From NCBI RefSeq assembly GCF_000247695.1, contig NW_004624778.1, forward strand, positions 11,616,073-11,680,072: a stretch of DNA of 64,000 bases, read 5' to 3'. The first letter of the stretch is position 1; each line of letters starts with the position of its first letter. The translations under genes and the position numbers were made by a program. Below the pieces are notes generated by a model. The model searched no databases. It was not told where the DNA came from and saw nothing but the letters and a program-made list of their open reading frames with translations. Positions 11,409 to 23,092 of the stretch are shown one piece after another. The DNA is from Heterocephalus glaber (taxonomy: Eukaryota; Chordata; Mammalia; Rodentia; Bathyergidae).

Positions 11409-12019
11409 TAGTATTGACCCCTTGGATCACTCTCAAACAATGAGGAATGCAAATGCTGAATCTTCAGACATCAAGGGGCTCCTTGTAAATACCTACAATG
11501 TCTCCCAAACTTGTCTAATATTAGGGCACCTCACATTAATCCCGTCTCAGTGGCAATGGCACCCTGCCTAAGAAGTACTAGGAAGGTGCTTCATCATCAT
11601 GTGGTTGGGTACCTGCTCTGGGCAGGTGAATACACTATTTCAGAGACTCAGGAAGGTCGCTCTTCACAGGCAAGGTATGGTATTGGGGTAGGACCCTAGG
11701 GAGGGGAGAGGGAGGATTTCCCACTGAGGATTCGCCACCTGCATCCTCTGTGGGCTTCCTCAGCGAGTGCATACAGGACCAATCCAAAGATAGCAGTGCT
11801 AGCAGGAGGACTCAGTTCTGGGCAGAGTTGTCTTTCCCTAGTGGAGATTCACGGGAGCAGGGTGAGGAGTGTAGAGAGCAAACTGTGTGACAGGCTAGTC
11901 CTGGAGAAACCACTAGAGACCAGGTCGTGATCTCTGGGATTCAGAATGTGAGTGGGTTGGCTGATCACCTGAGTCATTAGCAATGCATTCCCTGGGACCT
12001 TGAAAATGCTGGTAGAATC

Positions 12020-12095
12020 CAGTTCCCCTGCTTTCAAGATGAGGAAAGCAAGACCAGAGAGGAACCACTATTTGAAGGCCACACAGCCTCCTCCT
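12020..12095 (-). mobile_element. MIR SINE fragment
   Basis: 'AAGATGAGGAAAGCAAGACC' then 'AGAGAGGAACC' and 'CCACACAGCC' follow the reversed MIR core. Confidence 0.5.
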
Positions 12096-13224
12096 TCATC
12101 AATGACCTCTTCATGTAGGTAGCGTGACAGGGGCAGTGCAGGGTGGGCCTGTGCCAGGCATGCTTTAAAGAACTGGACCAGGTCACCTCACTGGCTGGGG
12201 CCTTGAAGTCCTGACCTCTAAAATGGGGTCAAGCTGCATCATTTTGACCTCTGATGTTCCAAGGGTTATAACCATCAGGGTAATAACCTTGAGCTGAGTT
12301 TCTTTCCTATCCTGTTTTGGGTGGTTGGCTTTGTGTATGACAGCTCTTCTCCCTTTTCTCTTCACAAATTTGGTCTGCTTGTGGGAGCAGCATGAATTTG
12401 GGAGGATATTCTAGAGTCTGAATCTCAGGAGCTAAGCTCTTAGTCATTTTCCCTTCAGGAAGGGAGGTCTGGAGGTCCCAATTAAAATCTCCTGAAGCCC
12501 CCTATCCACTGGCCTATCTGCTACCTTACTCCTTTAGTGGCTTTTAAGGCTCTTAATAAGCTCTCCTCACTCTGCTTTGCAGCTACTCCCCTCAGTATGT
12601 TACCCACAGGCCACAGGGACCATGCTGCTCCCCTAGTAGGTCATGCTCGGGTTGGCTTTGTATCTTTGTATATCTGGTGGCAGAAGTGGGATGTCCACCC
12701 ATGTCTTAAGCAGCCACCCAGGTCCCTGACTTTCCAGACATCTGTGACCTGAACACTGCCTCTCAAGCCAGGTCACTTGAGGGACAAAGAAGGAGCAACA
12801 ATAGAAAATAAGGTGTTGTCTCCTGTCCCCTAGTGGTTCCATGTGTTTCAGCATTGTCTTCCTGGCAGGTCAGGTGCTGAGAAGGGACCCAGACTCTCCA
12901 TCTCCATTGTCTATGGCCCCTCCTTAGACCTCTAGGATCTCCTGGTAGGTAATAACAACACCTGACCAGATGCCACTTTGGCCAGAGCTGTCCCTCCTTT
13001 CCATATGCATAATATTGCTAGGACAAAGGCCATTGTGTTTGCCTGCATGCAAGCTACCACCTTTCTCTGGCTCTTGGAGCATGGCTTGATAGGAGTATAG
13101 ATAACATGGTAATATGGGAGACAGGAAATTCATGGTCAGGGAAGCAGTAATCCCCACTGGATGCAGAGAAGGGACCCAGTATCATGGATACTCTTCTCAG
13201 TACTAATAATCAGCATGGCTCAAT

Positions 13225-13345
13225 TGCTTACGTGGGCTGAGCATTCTGCTTGAGCTTCCTGGAGCCCATGAAGTCAGAATTACCATCCTTCTCATGAGGA
13301 AACTGAGGCAGAGACACAGTACTGTGTTCACAGCTTCCCTCCTTA
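13225..13345 (-). mobile_element. MIR SINE fragment
   Basis: 'TCATGAGGAAACTGAGGCAG' is the reverse of the MIR 'CTCAGTTTCCTCAT' core. The copy is short and diverged. Confidence 0.5.
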
Positions 13346-13389
13346 TGGGCAATACAGCCATGAAATGGGGAATAACCTCAAGGAGTACC

Positions 13390-13505
13390 TGCTCCACCCT
13401 CTCTAGTGACACCCAGGAAACTGAGGCCCAGAGAGAATAAGAGACTTGGGAAAGGTCATACAGCTAGGCAGAAGCAGAACTGGGCTCTGAACCTGAGCTT
13501 CCTGA
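13390..13505 (-). mobile_element. MIR SINE fragment
   Basis: 'AGGAAACTGAGGCCCAGAGA' then 'GGTCATACAGCTAGGCAG' and 'TCTGAACCTGAGC' match reversed MIR well. Confidence 0.75.
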
Positions 13506-16500
13506 TGGCCACCTGGTGCTCTTTCCAAACTGCCATGACCCACTGAGAGCTGTGGAGTCCTGCCTTCAGCCATTCAATGATGGCTCTTTCATTGGGGTAG
13601 CAGTGGTACCTGCTTTGAAACATACCTGTTGGACATTCTTATTGTACTCTGCAAGCTGCATAACACTGCAAGTAGGCAGAATGAGTACTTGTGGTGAGTT
13701 TGGTGACTGATCAATGACCAGCAGGGCCAATTTTAGAACTCCCCAACTCCCCAACTCCAAATGTGATGCATCCTCTCTACCCTTCCTGTCCCCTTCCCCT
13801 GGGTCCTACTTCCCCTTATCTGTCATCTCATTCCATTTCCCTGCATCAGAGACCCAGCCAAGGACACAGGCACTCAAGCCTAATACGTGGGGCCCCTTCT
13901 GACTTGGAGGGGCTCATGGTCAGGAAAGATGTTCAAGTCCTCATGAGCTCATTCCCTGAGTAGGAGAGGGCTGTGCCCTCAGCCTGGGCATTTGCCTCTA
14001 GAAAGGCTCCCAGTCTCCCAACACCATTCACGCAGATGTCCTGGTGAGTGATGATCTGAGACCACCTCTGTTCCTGCTGCTGTGCTAATGGCATTACAGT
14101 ATCTTAACAAGGTACCCAGAGCTGTGGGAGGGGCAGTCTGGGGAGCAAAGACAGGGGAGGGAGGGAGCTGGGTGCTGGCCTTGTTTGGAGTGCAGACAGC
14201 TGTCAGGGAGAAGGGGCCATCAGCATTGGGTTGGTGCCTAATGGAGGTGGGGTGCTGGACACTAAAAGTCATAGCCTTTGGGGATGTTGATAGGGGATTC
14301 TACAAAAACTGGTGACATCATGGCTTGTCACCAGTGAGTTCTTAGGGAGCAGAGCCTGGCCATCCTGGGAAAGGTCCATCTTCCATGGCAACTATTTTCT
14401 CAGGGGCCATTCTTGCTATTTCTTTCCTTATTCTCTGCCTGTCAGACAAGGCTGGGAACCCTATGTGAGCCAGGCTGTAGGTGGCATCCAGGGGCTGAGG
14501 AGGGAGACCCCCAACCTTGCTCTCTAGGAGCTCTCAACAGACGGGTCTGTTGTGGCAGGCAGGAGGTAGGTAGGTCCTCATGGCTTATGATCAAGGACCC
14601 ATGCAGCGGGAAGTGAGAGGAGGTAAGCTCCAGTACCAGTTGGCAGTAATGCTGCCATTGGTCTAAGAAAGTGGGCAGGGGCCACTGCAGCGTCCGGTGG
14701 CAAGGAAACGCCCACCAAGTTCTTACTCTCCCTGGGCAATATGCTCCCCATCCTTCAGGGCCTGTCCATGTGTTGCCTGTGGCAGGCCCCTGCAATGCAC
14801 TTTTGGTTTCAGTTTGCAAGGGAGCCTGGGAATTCCAGGTCAGAGAAGCACAGCTTCTGACACAGCTTCTGATCACAGCTGCTGAAGAATATCCAGGTGG
14901 GGAGGAAGTGGAAAGGTGTTACAGATAGTGGTGGGGGCGGGGGTGGGCCTCATCCAAAGAGCAGGTCCTCATGAAAAGGCTGCAAATGAACTTGGCTACA
15001 GAAAGTTATAGGAAAATCTCACCGAGCACAGGTCAGGGTTGGCGCTGTTGGAGGAAAGGAAAGAATCCTTGCTGGGCATCCCTGGAGAGGGCACGGGAAG
15101 CAAAGGACCAGTGATTCTGAAGAATGTGGTGGGAGTGTTCACCAGGGACAGCCACAGCACATGGTGAAAAATAGAGTCCTTGATGGGCGGCAGGCCAGCA
15201 AGTCTCCACCCTTCCTGTCCCCTGCCCCTGGCCTTTCTTTGCTCCTGAGAGAGGGAGTCCAGAGCTTGTCTGATCTTGTTCCGAGGGTCAGAGCCCAGTG
15301 GGAATCAAGTGAGGGGAGGTGTGGTGGGAGCTGGATCCCAGATGCTGCAGCTGGAGACTACCTGGGGGCCCATATGGGTGTCATCCTGCTGACCAGGAGT
15401 AACCTGGGGGCAGGCAGGACAGATGGTTGGGTGGCTGGAACTGGCCCAGGGCTGATCTGTCCTGGAGGGGTAGGGAAACAGCAGATACAGAGGCTACCCT
15501 AAGCGACCATCAGGAATGTGCGGGGAGGGACTATTCTGGAATGTCACTCTCCTATATAAAATTGCATCACTTTCCAAACCAGGAGGCCTATTCTCAGGGA
15601 ATGTACCATATCCAGAGGGCAAGAAATCTGTCTGCAGTCACTGGCCAAGTTTAAAGCTTTCCCTAGGAAAGGTGGACCTCACAGAAGGCTGGCATGGGGA
15701 GGATCCAGAGGGGAGGAAGGGAAAGGGGGAGTCAGCTGGCTCACATATGGTACCCTGAGATGCATATGCTATGGAAGCCACTGGCCTGGGTGTCCCCTGA
15801 AAAAGGAGAGGTAGTCCCAGTGGCAGCCATCTGCCAAGGGACAGTCATGGGGTATCTGGGAGGAGGGGCCTGACTAGGGAGGAGAGGGCGCTCTGGGCTG
15901 CTGCTGCTGCTGGATTTCTTGGATCAGCCTGAGTATTTGAGGTCAATCCCAGTGCACTGGGAGTCTTAGGCTGGAGCAAGGTCCCTGCTGAAAATGAGGG
16001 CACTGTATGTGAACTCTGCCATCACCTGCATGATGGCATATGTCCCTACCTTCCTGGGTTTTGGTTGAGTCTTTTTCAGGTATTCTAGCTGAGCCCTGTG
16101 GGGGCATTTAGGAGAAGACAGGGACAGAAAGTGAGGACAGCATTGCCCAAGGTGGCATTAGCAGGCAGGGCTCTTATCAGGGAAACTAGAGGTGGCTCTC
16201 AGGAACTCAGGGTGCAGCTGCTCTGTGGAATAACAGGATCAAACACCCTGAAGTTAGCATTCCCAGTGACTTACTGCTAAGAGGAAGGGGACACATCCTG
16301 GGTATGTGAGACTTGCCCCCTCCACTTACAGATTCTCACTTTACTGCCACCTGGAAGCAGCTGGGGTGATTCTGTTTGGGGAACCTCACAGAAGCAGCTG
16401 TGAGTGGGATTCCATATTCGCCACAGAAGCCATCAGTGTTTCCTTCAAAAAAATCACCAGGGAAGGCCACAGAGCTAGCTTAGTAATGCTACTGCTACCT

Positions 16501-17825
16501 GAATGTATTTCGGAAACCCTTCTAGCAACTCCAGATAGTTTTCCCTGCCTGCCACCCAAGGAGGCAGATTGCATCTGTTTAAGGACTTACCTTTTTAATC
16601 CTGGAAAAGCACAGTCCTTGATTTGATATTCAACCTGATTCACGAATTTCGCTTCACTTTCTAAGGCCAAAACCTTGGGCCCACGGAGGGAAAATCCAAA
16701 CAATGAGCCTCCAACAATCCCCAAAGGCACATTTCCAAGAGGATTTAGGGTGATAGTCCATGGTTAGAACAAGTTTGGGGGTTTCAAGGTGAGTTCTTTG
16801 AAGTGACAGTAGCAGTGGGGGAAGGACCTAGTCTCACAGGTCATGGCTATATGACAGGTGTCACCAGGCTTTGTCCACATCCCACACATAAAATGACCAG
16901 GCACTGATGTGAGGCCAGTCACCCAACCTCTCTCCACTGTGCATGGCTAGAATACCAAGGGCCACAGATGGCACCAACAGGCCACATTTTCCAACAACTG
17001 AGGCCTTTCAAAAACCTATCAGCAGACAGCTCCCATCCCACCTTTCAGTTTTGACTACAAAAATTGCTGCACAGGAAAGGTGCATAACACATCTGCTGAA
17101 TGGGATGGTGTCTCTGAAGATGAAGTTTGTCATATGTTCCTTTCAAATCTTATAATAGAATAGAGTTATCCTTCTTCTTAACATGGACAGGCAAAAGGGA
17201 GATGTAAAAAAAAGCTCATCCCTAAAGGGAGATGGAAGAGGCCAATAGGGATCTGTCCAGACTTGGCCATCACATATGGACTGATAACCTAAGTCCCGGC
17301 TCTGCCACTGTCCAGCTGCACTTACAAGTGGTCAGCTAGCCACTGGGAGATGGACTAGAAACAAAAGCAATAGTGCTTCCCCATCATCCCTGGCACATAA
17401 CACATAGATCCTGCTTCATAAAGAGTTGCTGCTGCTTCTTTCAATGAAATAAAGGACTGTACTCCATGGGGAGCCTCCAACAGGGCTCCCATAGATATGC
17501 AGTGGGGAAGGAGACAGGAAGGCCATGTGGACTCGGTACTGAGGTCCCTCACCTCTGTCTTATTAGAACAGCTCTGCTCTGACCTGTCTTATTGTCCTGG
17601 GCTCCCATTTAACACTGTTTTTGAGAGAATATTTTAGCTCTTAAAATGGGTTTGAAAGTCAGCCCATAGGTTAATAGCTACCATCCCTCCTAGCCATGAG
17701 CTTGATGTGTGTCTAGGCTCAATCTGGGGCTCTCTTTCCATCCCTGGCCCTCCATGTGTCTTTCTGATGTCACCCCCCAGCTTCCGGCCCTGTTTCCAGA
17801 ATCCTTACCCTACCCTTGGCTACAG
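13506..17825. other. Intronic sequence without recognised features
   Basis: I see no coding region or recognisable young repeat here. A weak MIR-like core lies near 17280-17340. The small reading frames have no family resemblance. Confidence 0.55.
13737..13761. repeat. Short tandem repeat of AACTCCCC units
   Basis: Three near-identical 8-9 base units stand in tandem. Confidence 0.85.
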
Positions 17826-17836
17826 TTTCGCACCTG
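17826..17836 (-). promoter_or_regulatory. 5' splice site within the ZF2 codons
   Basis: On the minus strand the exon ends CACCAG and the intron begins GTGCGAAAC, a moderate donor with a weak +3 to +6 match. The intron is phase 2, interrupting Arg403 in the ZF2 sequence [10 protein letters not shown]. If it is not spliced, the frame continues for 20 residues and stops near 17770. Confidence 0.93.
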
Positions 17837-19041
17837 GTGAAGCGGACCTCGCAGATGTTGCACATGTATGGCTTCTCCCCGGTGTGGGTCCTCATGTGCC
17901 TTGGTAGTTTCCCGGCCCCCATGATGACTTTGTGGCAGATGGGGCACTGCTGAGAGGCCTTGGGCTTCAGCTTACGCTCCTCTACCAGCGGCCAGGGTGG
18001 GAAGAGGCTCCCCAGATGGGTGGCACTCAGGAAGTTGAGATAGGCACCATAGTCATTCTCCGCCTTGATAGGGCCCAGCGGCCCCCCAGGCAGGTCAGGG
18101 AAGATGTCCTTGAAGAAGTCACTAGGGAAGGGTGGGGGTGGGGGGGGCGGCAACTCCTCCTTCTCCTCCTCCTTGATCTTCCGGTTCTTGATGACCAGAT
18201 CCAGTGGCCCACTGTCCATTGGCTGCTCAGGCAGCTGGGCAAAGGCACCGAAGTCCCCTGGCCAAAGGTGTGGGAAGAAATCTGGGGCAAATGGAGATAA
18301 GGAGGGTCTCCTGTCAGGGATGTTGGCTTTGGGATACAGGTTCTCCCTCAGCAGAGACTCAATGGAGAAGTCCCGGATCACACCCAGATGGCCAGGGCTG
18401 CCAGCCTGGAAGGAATCAGGGAAGTCCCTGGGTGTGTCTGAATAGGCCTTCTCTGTGAGATGGTCCGTCTTGGAGGGGCTTTGGTGGCAGTTGATGTCCT
18501 GGGGGTCAGGCAAGTTTTCTTGGTCAGCAAAGTCCTCCGTATCTTCATCATCATCCTCTTCTTCCTCTTCCTCCTCCTCTTCATCCTCCTCCTCATCGTC
18601 ATCTTCATCATCATCATCATCCTCTTTGTCATCCTCCTCGCCACCATCACCACCGGGCTCCATGATCTCCAGGCACACATTCACGATGCACTGGATCTCC
18701 AGCATCCTGGCAGCATTGAGGATGTGCTTGACATTGGAGGCGGTGATGGTGAGTGTGGAGGTGTAGGCGAACTCCAGGATGGCGGCCAGAGCCTCGGGCT
18801 GGACAAAGTCGATCTCATAGACGTAGGGCTGGCTGGCTAGGCTGCCGGCTGTGAAGAGCTTCTTGAAGTACTTGCTGCAGGCTGCCAGGACAGAGCGGTG
18901 TGTGCGGTACTCCTGCTCCTGCACTACCAGGAGCACATCGCACAGTAGCCCGGCGTGCCGCTGCTCGTTGAGACTGCACAGCACCTCACTGCTGTGGTTG
19001 GGGAAGGGAATGCCGATCAGCTCGTCAATGCCATTGGCCAT
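17834..19041 (-). CDS. ZBTB7C: ZBTB7C coding exon 1 of 2: BTB domain to half of ZF2
   Basis: This exon encodes residues 1-402 and two bases of codon 403 of a nuclear BTB/POZ-Kruppel transcription factor, ZBTB7C (also Kr-pok, APM-1), known as a sequence-specific repressor. The BTB domain spans about residues 15-127, with the family signature [11 protein letters not shown]35 and the [16 protein letters not shown] helix. An acidic Asp/Glu tract follows at about 131-170, then a Pro run near 298-304, ZF1 (C366, C369, H382, H386) and the first half of ZF2 (C394, C397). The start at 19041 begins [20 protein letters not shown], typical of this family, in a strong Kozak context (A at -3, G at +4). It lies only 16 bases inside the exon. 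The in-frame upstream ATG at 19098 lies in the intron and is not used. The donor is CAG|GTGCGA, splitting Arg403 after its second base. No frameshift or stop is seen. ZBTB7A and ZBTB7B are the alternatives, but the linker sequence and C-terminal tail fit 7C. Confidence 0.98.
18542..18660 (-). repeat. Asp/Glu codon repeat in the ZBTB7C coding exon
   Basis: GAT, GAG and GAA codons alternate to encode an almost pure acidic run (about residues 131-170), including nine consecutive Glu. It is a trinucleotide-type low-complexity tract. It also produces false poly-Ser and poly-Leu/Ile frames on the plus strand. Confidence 0.9.
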
Positions 19042-19057
19042 GTTCTCAGCCAGAGCC
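19042..19057 (-). other. ZBTB7C: ZBTB7C 5' UTR part of the BTB exon
   Basis: Sixteen untranslated bases precede the ATG in this exon. They follow a clear 3' splice site on the minus strand, with a CT/TG-rich tract ending CCCTGCAG. The rest of the 5' UTR must come from upstream exons not recognised in this window. Confidence 0.85.
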
Positions 19058-19085
19058 CTGCAGGGACACACAGAGAGGACCAATG
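19058..19085 (-). promoter_or_regulatory. 3' splice site before the BTB exon
   Basis: Read on the minus strand, a pyrimidine-rich run (CCTCTCTGTGTGTCCCTG) ends in CAG directly at the exon. The AG lies at 19058-19059. It separates the true ATG at 19041 from the upstream in-frame ATG at 19098, so it decides the protein start. Confidence 0.9.
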
Positions 19086-19884
19086 TGGTTAGCAGCATGC
19101 CCCAGGAGGGGAATCAGCTCTGGGACTCTGGACTACTTGCTTGCCGCACCCCTACTTTGCTTAAGGGGTTCCCTGTCACCAGAGATATGGCTATTCTACC
19201 TCTCAGCTTTGCCAAGCCTCACCTGAAATTCACAGCCTGACATAAGCTGGGGCTTTTCTCTGCACTCTGGGAAGCTTGGCGTTAGTGTCTCACTGGACAG
19301 CAGGCATCAGCTCTGCACCAAAAGCTGTAGCAGCTTTTCCTGGGCATGGTTCACTGAATTCCACTTTTTTTTTTTTTAATGTGGAATTGCAGAACACAGG
19401 ACAAAGAGCCACATGAAACCTAGTGGTTCCGTGCACTCTGGGCACAGTGCCCACATCTTACACAAGGACCATGTGGTGCTTCTGCCAAGAACATGCTCTC
19501 ATTTGTCTCACAGGTCCTTGGACTTTGTAGCAGACTCACATTTTGCACTGGCTACCAGGAAGTTTAAAACGACTTTTGTGGCCCAGTTTTAGCAAGTGAA
19601 TGGGGATTTGGTGGGATATGTTTTGCTTCCTGAATTTATTCCTGGCTTTATCAGAGCTGATGGAATTCCCTTTTATTTGCAATTCTTGCTTTTTTTCCTT
19701 TGAATACTTTTTTCTTTTAATACAGTCTATATGTATGTCTGTCATTTCACTTATAAATAGACAGGAAAATCAATATAGATGCAAGTGCACTTTTAATTAA
19801 TTTATCATGACCATATTCTGTTAGCCTCATGGATGCATCAACCTCTTCGGGGAGAAACCCTTCTGAGTCACCATGTCATTATGG

Positions 19885-20216
19885 ATGGTCCCAGACTTAA
19901 GATGGTTGGACACCATTTTTCAACTTTATGATGGTGTGAAAGTGAAGCCACATAGCCATTCTATTTTTCACTTTCAGTACAGTAGTCAATAAATTACAGG
20001 AGATATTCAACACTTAATTATAAAATAGGCTTTGTGTTAGATGACTTTGTCCAACTATAAGCTAATACTAAGTGTTCTGAGCGTGTTTAAGGTGGGGTAG
20101 GCTGAGCTATGATGTTGGGTGGCAGGTGTAGTAAATGCATTTTTGACTTACAATATTTTTCTACGCATGATACATTTGGGGACTGTAGCCCCATTAGTAT
20201 CCTGGAGCATCTGTAT
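19885..20216. mobile_element. Tigger (pogo/TcMar) non-autonomous DNA transposon
   Basis: The element opens GGTCCCAGACTTAAGATGG and closes with TTGGGGACTGTAGCCCC and CATCTGTA. It contains the segment 'TTCACTTTCAGTACAGTAGT' then 'CACTTAATTATAAAATAGGC', which I know from the Tigger2/MER28-type family. It appears close to full length at about 330 bp. Confidence 0.75.
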
Positions 20217-20939
20217 GTTGTGACTATCAGGAAAGAGTAGGGTAGGGCAGAGGGTGACCGGCATTCCTTCCATTCGGAAGCACAAGTCCCAGTCTGTTAA
20301 CATTTTCAACCTGGACAAAAACTGGCTTTTCTAAGACCTGCAGGACCCTTCTACTGGTGGCAAAGTCTGAATGTGGTCTGACCCTTATCTTGCCACAAAT
20401 GAGGAGAAAAGAAAAAGAACAAGAAAACCTGTAAGTCCCATGTCTCAGTAGGAAATTATCCTCCCATGTTTATCTCCTGGAAGTTTCAGCCCTGGGAAGG
20501 CAGAAGCAGGGGAAGGGAGGAGCGAGAAGTGCAGACCCTACTGTGGAGGCCCCAGGGGACCTGTGGGCACACAGGGTGCTGAGTGCTCCTTCCCTTCCCT
20601 GCCTTCTCCTCTGTCCTGGAACAGCCTGGACCGTCCCTCAGCAATCCCACCTGCCCAGGTGCTCAGAAGGTTTCCCAGAGCTAAGGTTCCATTGCTCCCG
20701 CACCTTCTCATCTTTAAAAGGGCAAAGACCCACAGGCCAGGCCTTTGTTTCCTTGACATAGTCATTGAGTTTGCCCCTTCTGCCAAGCACTAAACTGGGC
20801 TCTGAGGATGTGCAGAGAACAAACCAAGAAGGCTCTTGCTCTGACAGGCCTCGTGGGACCATAACAGCTATGGTAAAAACAGCATGTTTCAGCAAAGAGG
20901 ATATACAGACCGCAAATAAGCCATCTTATTTTTTAAAAA

Positions 20940-21280
20940 AAATGTTCAACATTGTTAACCATTACAGAAATGCAAATTAAAACCATAATGAGATATTGCC
21001 ACATACCTATTAGAGTAGCTAAAATATAAAATAGTGACAAGACCAAATGCTTGTGAGGATGTGGAGGACATGGATAACTTGTGCATTGCTGATGGGAGTG
21101 TAAAATGGTACAGCCACTCTGGAAAATGCATGGCAGTTTCATAAAAACTAAATATGTAACCATGGTACTCAGTGATTGCATTCTTGAACGTTTACCTCAG
21201 GGAAATGAAAAACTTTGTCTGCACAATAACCTCTGTACAAATATCCATAGCCACTTTATGCATAATAATCAATAGCCAGC
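20940..21280 (+). mobile_element. L1 ORF2 3' fragment
   Basis: Contains 'GAAATGCAAATTAAAACCAT' then 'TGGGAGTGTAAAATGGTACA' and 'CCACTCTGGAAAATGCATGG', the standard end-of-ORF2 region of mammalian L1. Stops interrupt it, so it is an old dead copy. Confidence 0.88.
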
Positions 21281-21749
21281 TTTAACTCCTGCCTCTGGCA
21301 GTAAAGGTCCTTAAGAATGGCCAGTCATCTCTGCTGTCACCAAGTGAGAGTGACTGGCTGGGACAGTGGGTACTCAGAGGGGCCCAGGCACTCCTTGTGT
21401 CAGAGAGTGGGAAGGACTGAGGTTGGCATGGGGCGAGTAGCCCTGCCTTCCAGGGAGGCCAGGCCGGAAGGGGCAGGCAGGGCCTACTGAAACCCCCCAG
21501 GCATGCTGGTCTGGCCTCAGAAGTGGAGCTCGAACACCTCCCAGGCCCTTCACAGTTGCTCACTGGCTCCCCATGCAGCCTCCCCTGCTTCGTGGCAGTG
21601 GCCGTTTTCTGGTAGCTTTGCCAACCCTCTGCCAGTGGAAGGGAAAGGAGGAGAGGAAAGAGAGGCAAAGCTCAATGAGGCTTTCCCATCCCTTTTTGAC
21701 ACAGCTGTGAGTGGCACTAACCTTCCCCTCCAGCGTGCCCTAAATGTAC

Positions 21750-22125
21750 CTCTGCACCTCCTCTTCTTAATCCCCAAACATAGAGTTCTCAGCCTCCAAG
21801 CATTTGCTCATGCTGACCTCTTGTGGGAAAGCATCCAATATGATGTATCACCAATGGTCCACATGCCACAACACTCTAGTTCCACTCAGATGTCCCCTTT
21901 GCCATCCCTCACTTCAGGTGCCAAGGCTTTCCAGCCAACCCTTGGTCTTCTGGACACCTGATGATTCCAGTCATTTACTGTATTTGACTCTGTCTTGTAT
22001 TATAAACAGTGATAGGTATGTCTGACATCTCTGCTAGATTATAAGCTGCTTGAGGGCAGATACTGCCATCAGTAGCATTAAATGCTGGGCACAGTCCTGC
22101 CATATAGTTTGTGAGGGTCTATAGC
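21750..22125 (+). mobile_element. L2 LINE 3' fragment
   Basis: 'CATTTGCTCATGCTGACCTC', then 'CTCACTTCAGGTGCCAAGGC' and 'TAGATTATAAGCTGCTTGAG' with GGGCAGATACTG follow the order of the ancient L2 3' end. Confidence 0.7.
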
Positions 22126-22149
22126 AAGGGGTGTTCTAATAATTAGTGC

Positions 22150-22690
22150 TGAAATTAAAGTTTTACAGGTTGTTCACCATAGAAAGGCATCTCATCTAAG
22201 GGGTTGCAGTAGTAGGTTCAAAGATAGTCCCAGTGGTTTCTGCCTCTTGATGGTGGGATTTTATGCTTTTGTGTGCTCCCCTTCACATAAACAGGGTGGT
22301 CAATAAGATCTGCAGGAGTGATGACAGGTGACCTCTGATGTGGGGTCATGCGAGTCATGGCTGGCTGTTTCAGCTTTGCTTGATCACTCATTCAGGGGAA
22401 CCTAGGGGCCACACAGGGAGGATGCTCAAGCCAGGAGAGGGCCATGTGAGGTCAAGGCGCCTGGAAACAGCCAGCTGTGTGAGTGGCTCTCCCTGTCCAC
22501 TCTGACCTTGCACTCATGTCGCCCCCTGCTGACAGCTTGATGGCACCTTCATGAGAGAAGCTGGACCACTCAGTTCAGCTTCTCCTGAGTTTCTAACCCA
22601 CAGAAGCTGTGAAATGAAAAATGCTTATTCTCACTTTAAGCCAAGAAGCTTCAATATTGTTTGTTAGGCAGTAACAGATGACTGATGCAG
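22150..22690 (+). mobile_element. MaLR-type (MLT1-like) LTR, diverged
   Basis: It ends 'CACTTTAAGCCAAGAAGCTT' then 'TTGTTAGGCAGTAACAGATG' and 'ACTGATGCA', the characteristic 3' end of MLT1/MST LTRs. The interior has CTGTGAAATGAAAAATG before it. The 5' boundary is approximate and no coding remnants are seen. Confidence 0.6.
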
Positions 22691-23092
22691 GGGCACTGTT
22701 CATTTTATAGACATTGTAGACTTGTGATATTTATGATGATGGTTTTTTGCAGTTAAATGTCAGCCTAACAAAATCAGCATATTATGGCAGTGTTTTGGTA
22801 GATTAAAATAAATGTACTGAGGAAGTGACATCTTTTCCTAATTCTCACAAAGCCATCTTCAGGGTGGCAGGGGTCCTGACCTGCAGTGAGGGCTTGTTCT
22901 CTGAAAAGACCATGAATGAAACACCCCTTCCACTGTTAGGTAGAAACCCAAGGTCAGTGAAACCACAGGAAATTAGTCCTTTACGGAAAGCAAATTTCCT
23001 TGCTTGCTAAGGTCTTATTCCTTTAATGATGATAGTGCTTTCCAATGCTTCTCAGGGAAAATTCCAATCATTCTCTAAGCTTTTCCTGGCCA

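Larger units (their letters stand above)
8910..17831 (-). other. ZBTB7C: Last intron of ZBTB7C
   Basis: About 8.9 kb of intron separates the two halves of ZF2. It carries MIR fragments, a MER5A-like element and an unusual pair of ID SINEs at 11.2-11.4 kb, but no L1 was recognised. From about 13.5 to 17.8 kb it is mostly unique sequence in which I see no gene or clear repeat. Confidence 0.9.

Noticed and set aside
18455..18766. A plus-strand poly-Ser or poly-Ile/Leu reading frame
   Set aside because: It is the antisense of the Asp/Glu codon repeat in ZBTB7C.
19042..19098. An upstream in-frame ATG extending ZBTB7C by 19 residues
   Set aside because: A strong 3' splice site lies between it and the family-typical [10 protein letters not shown] start, so the extension is intronic.
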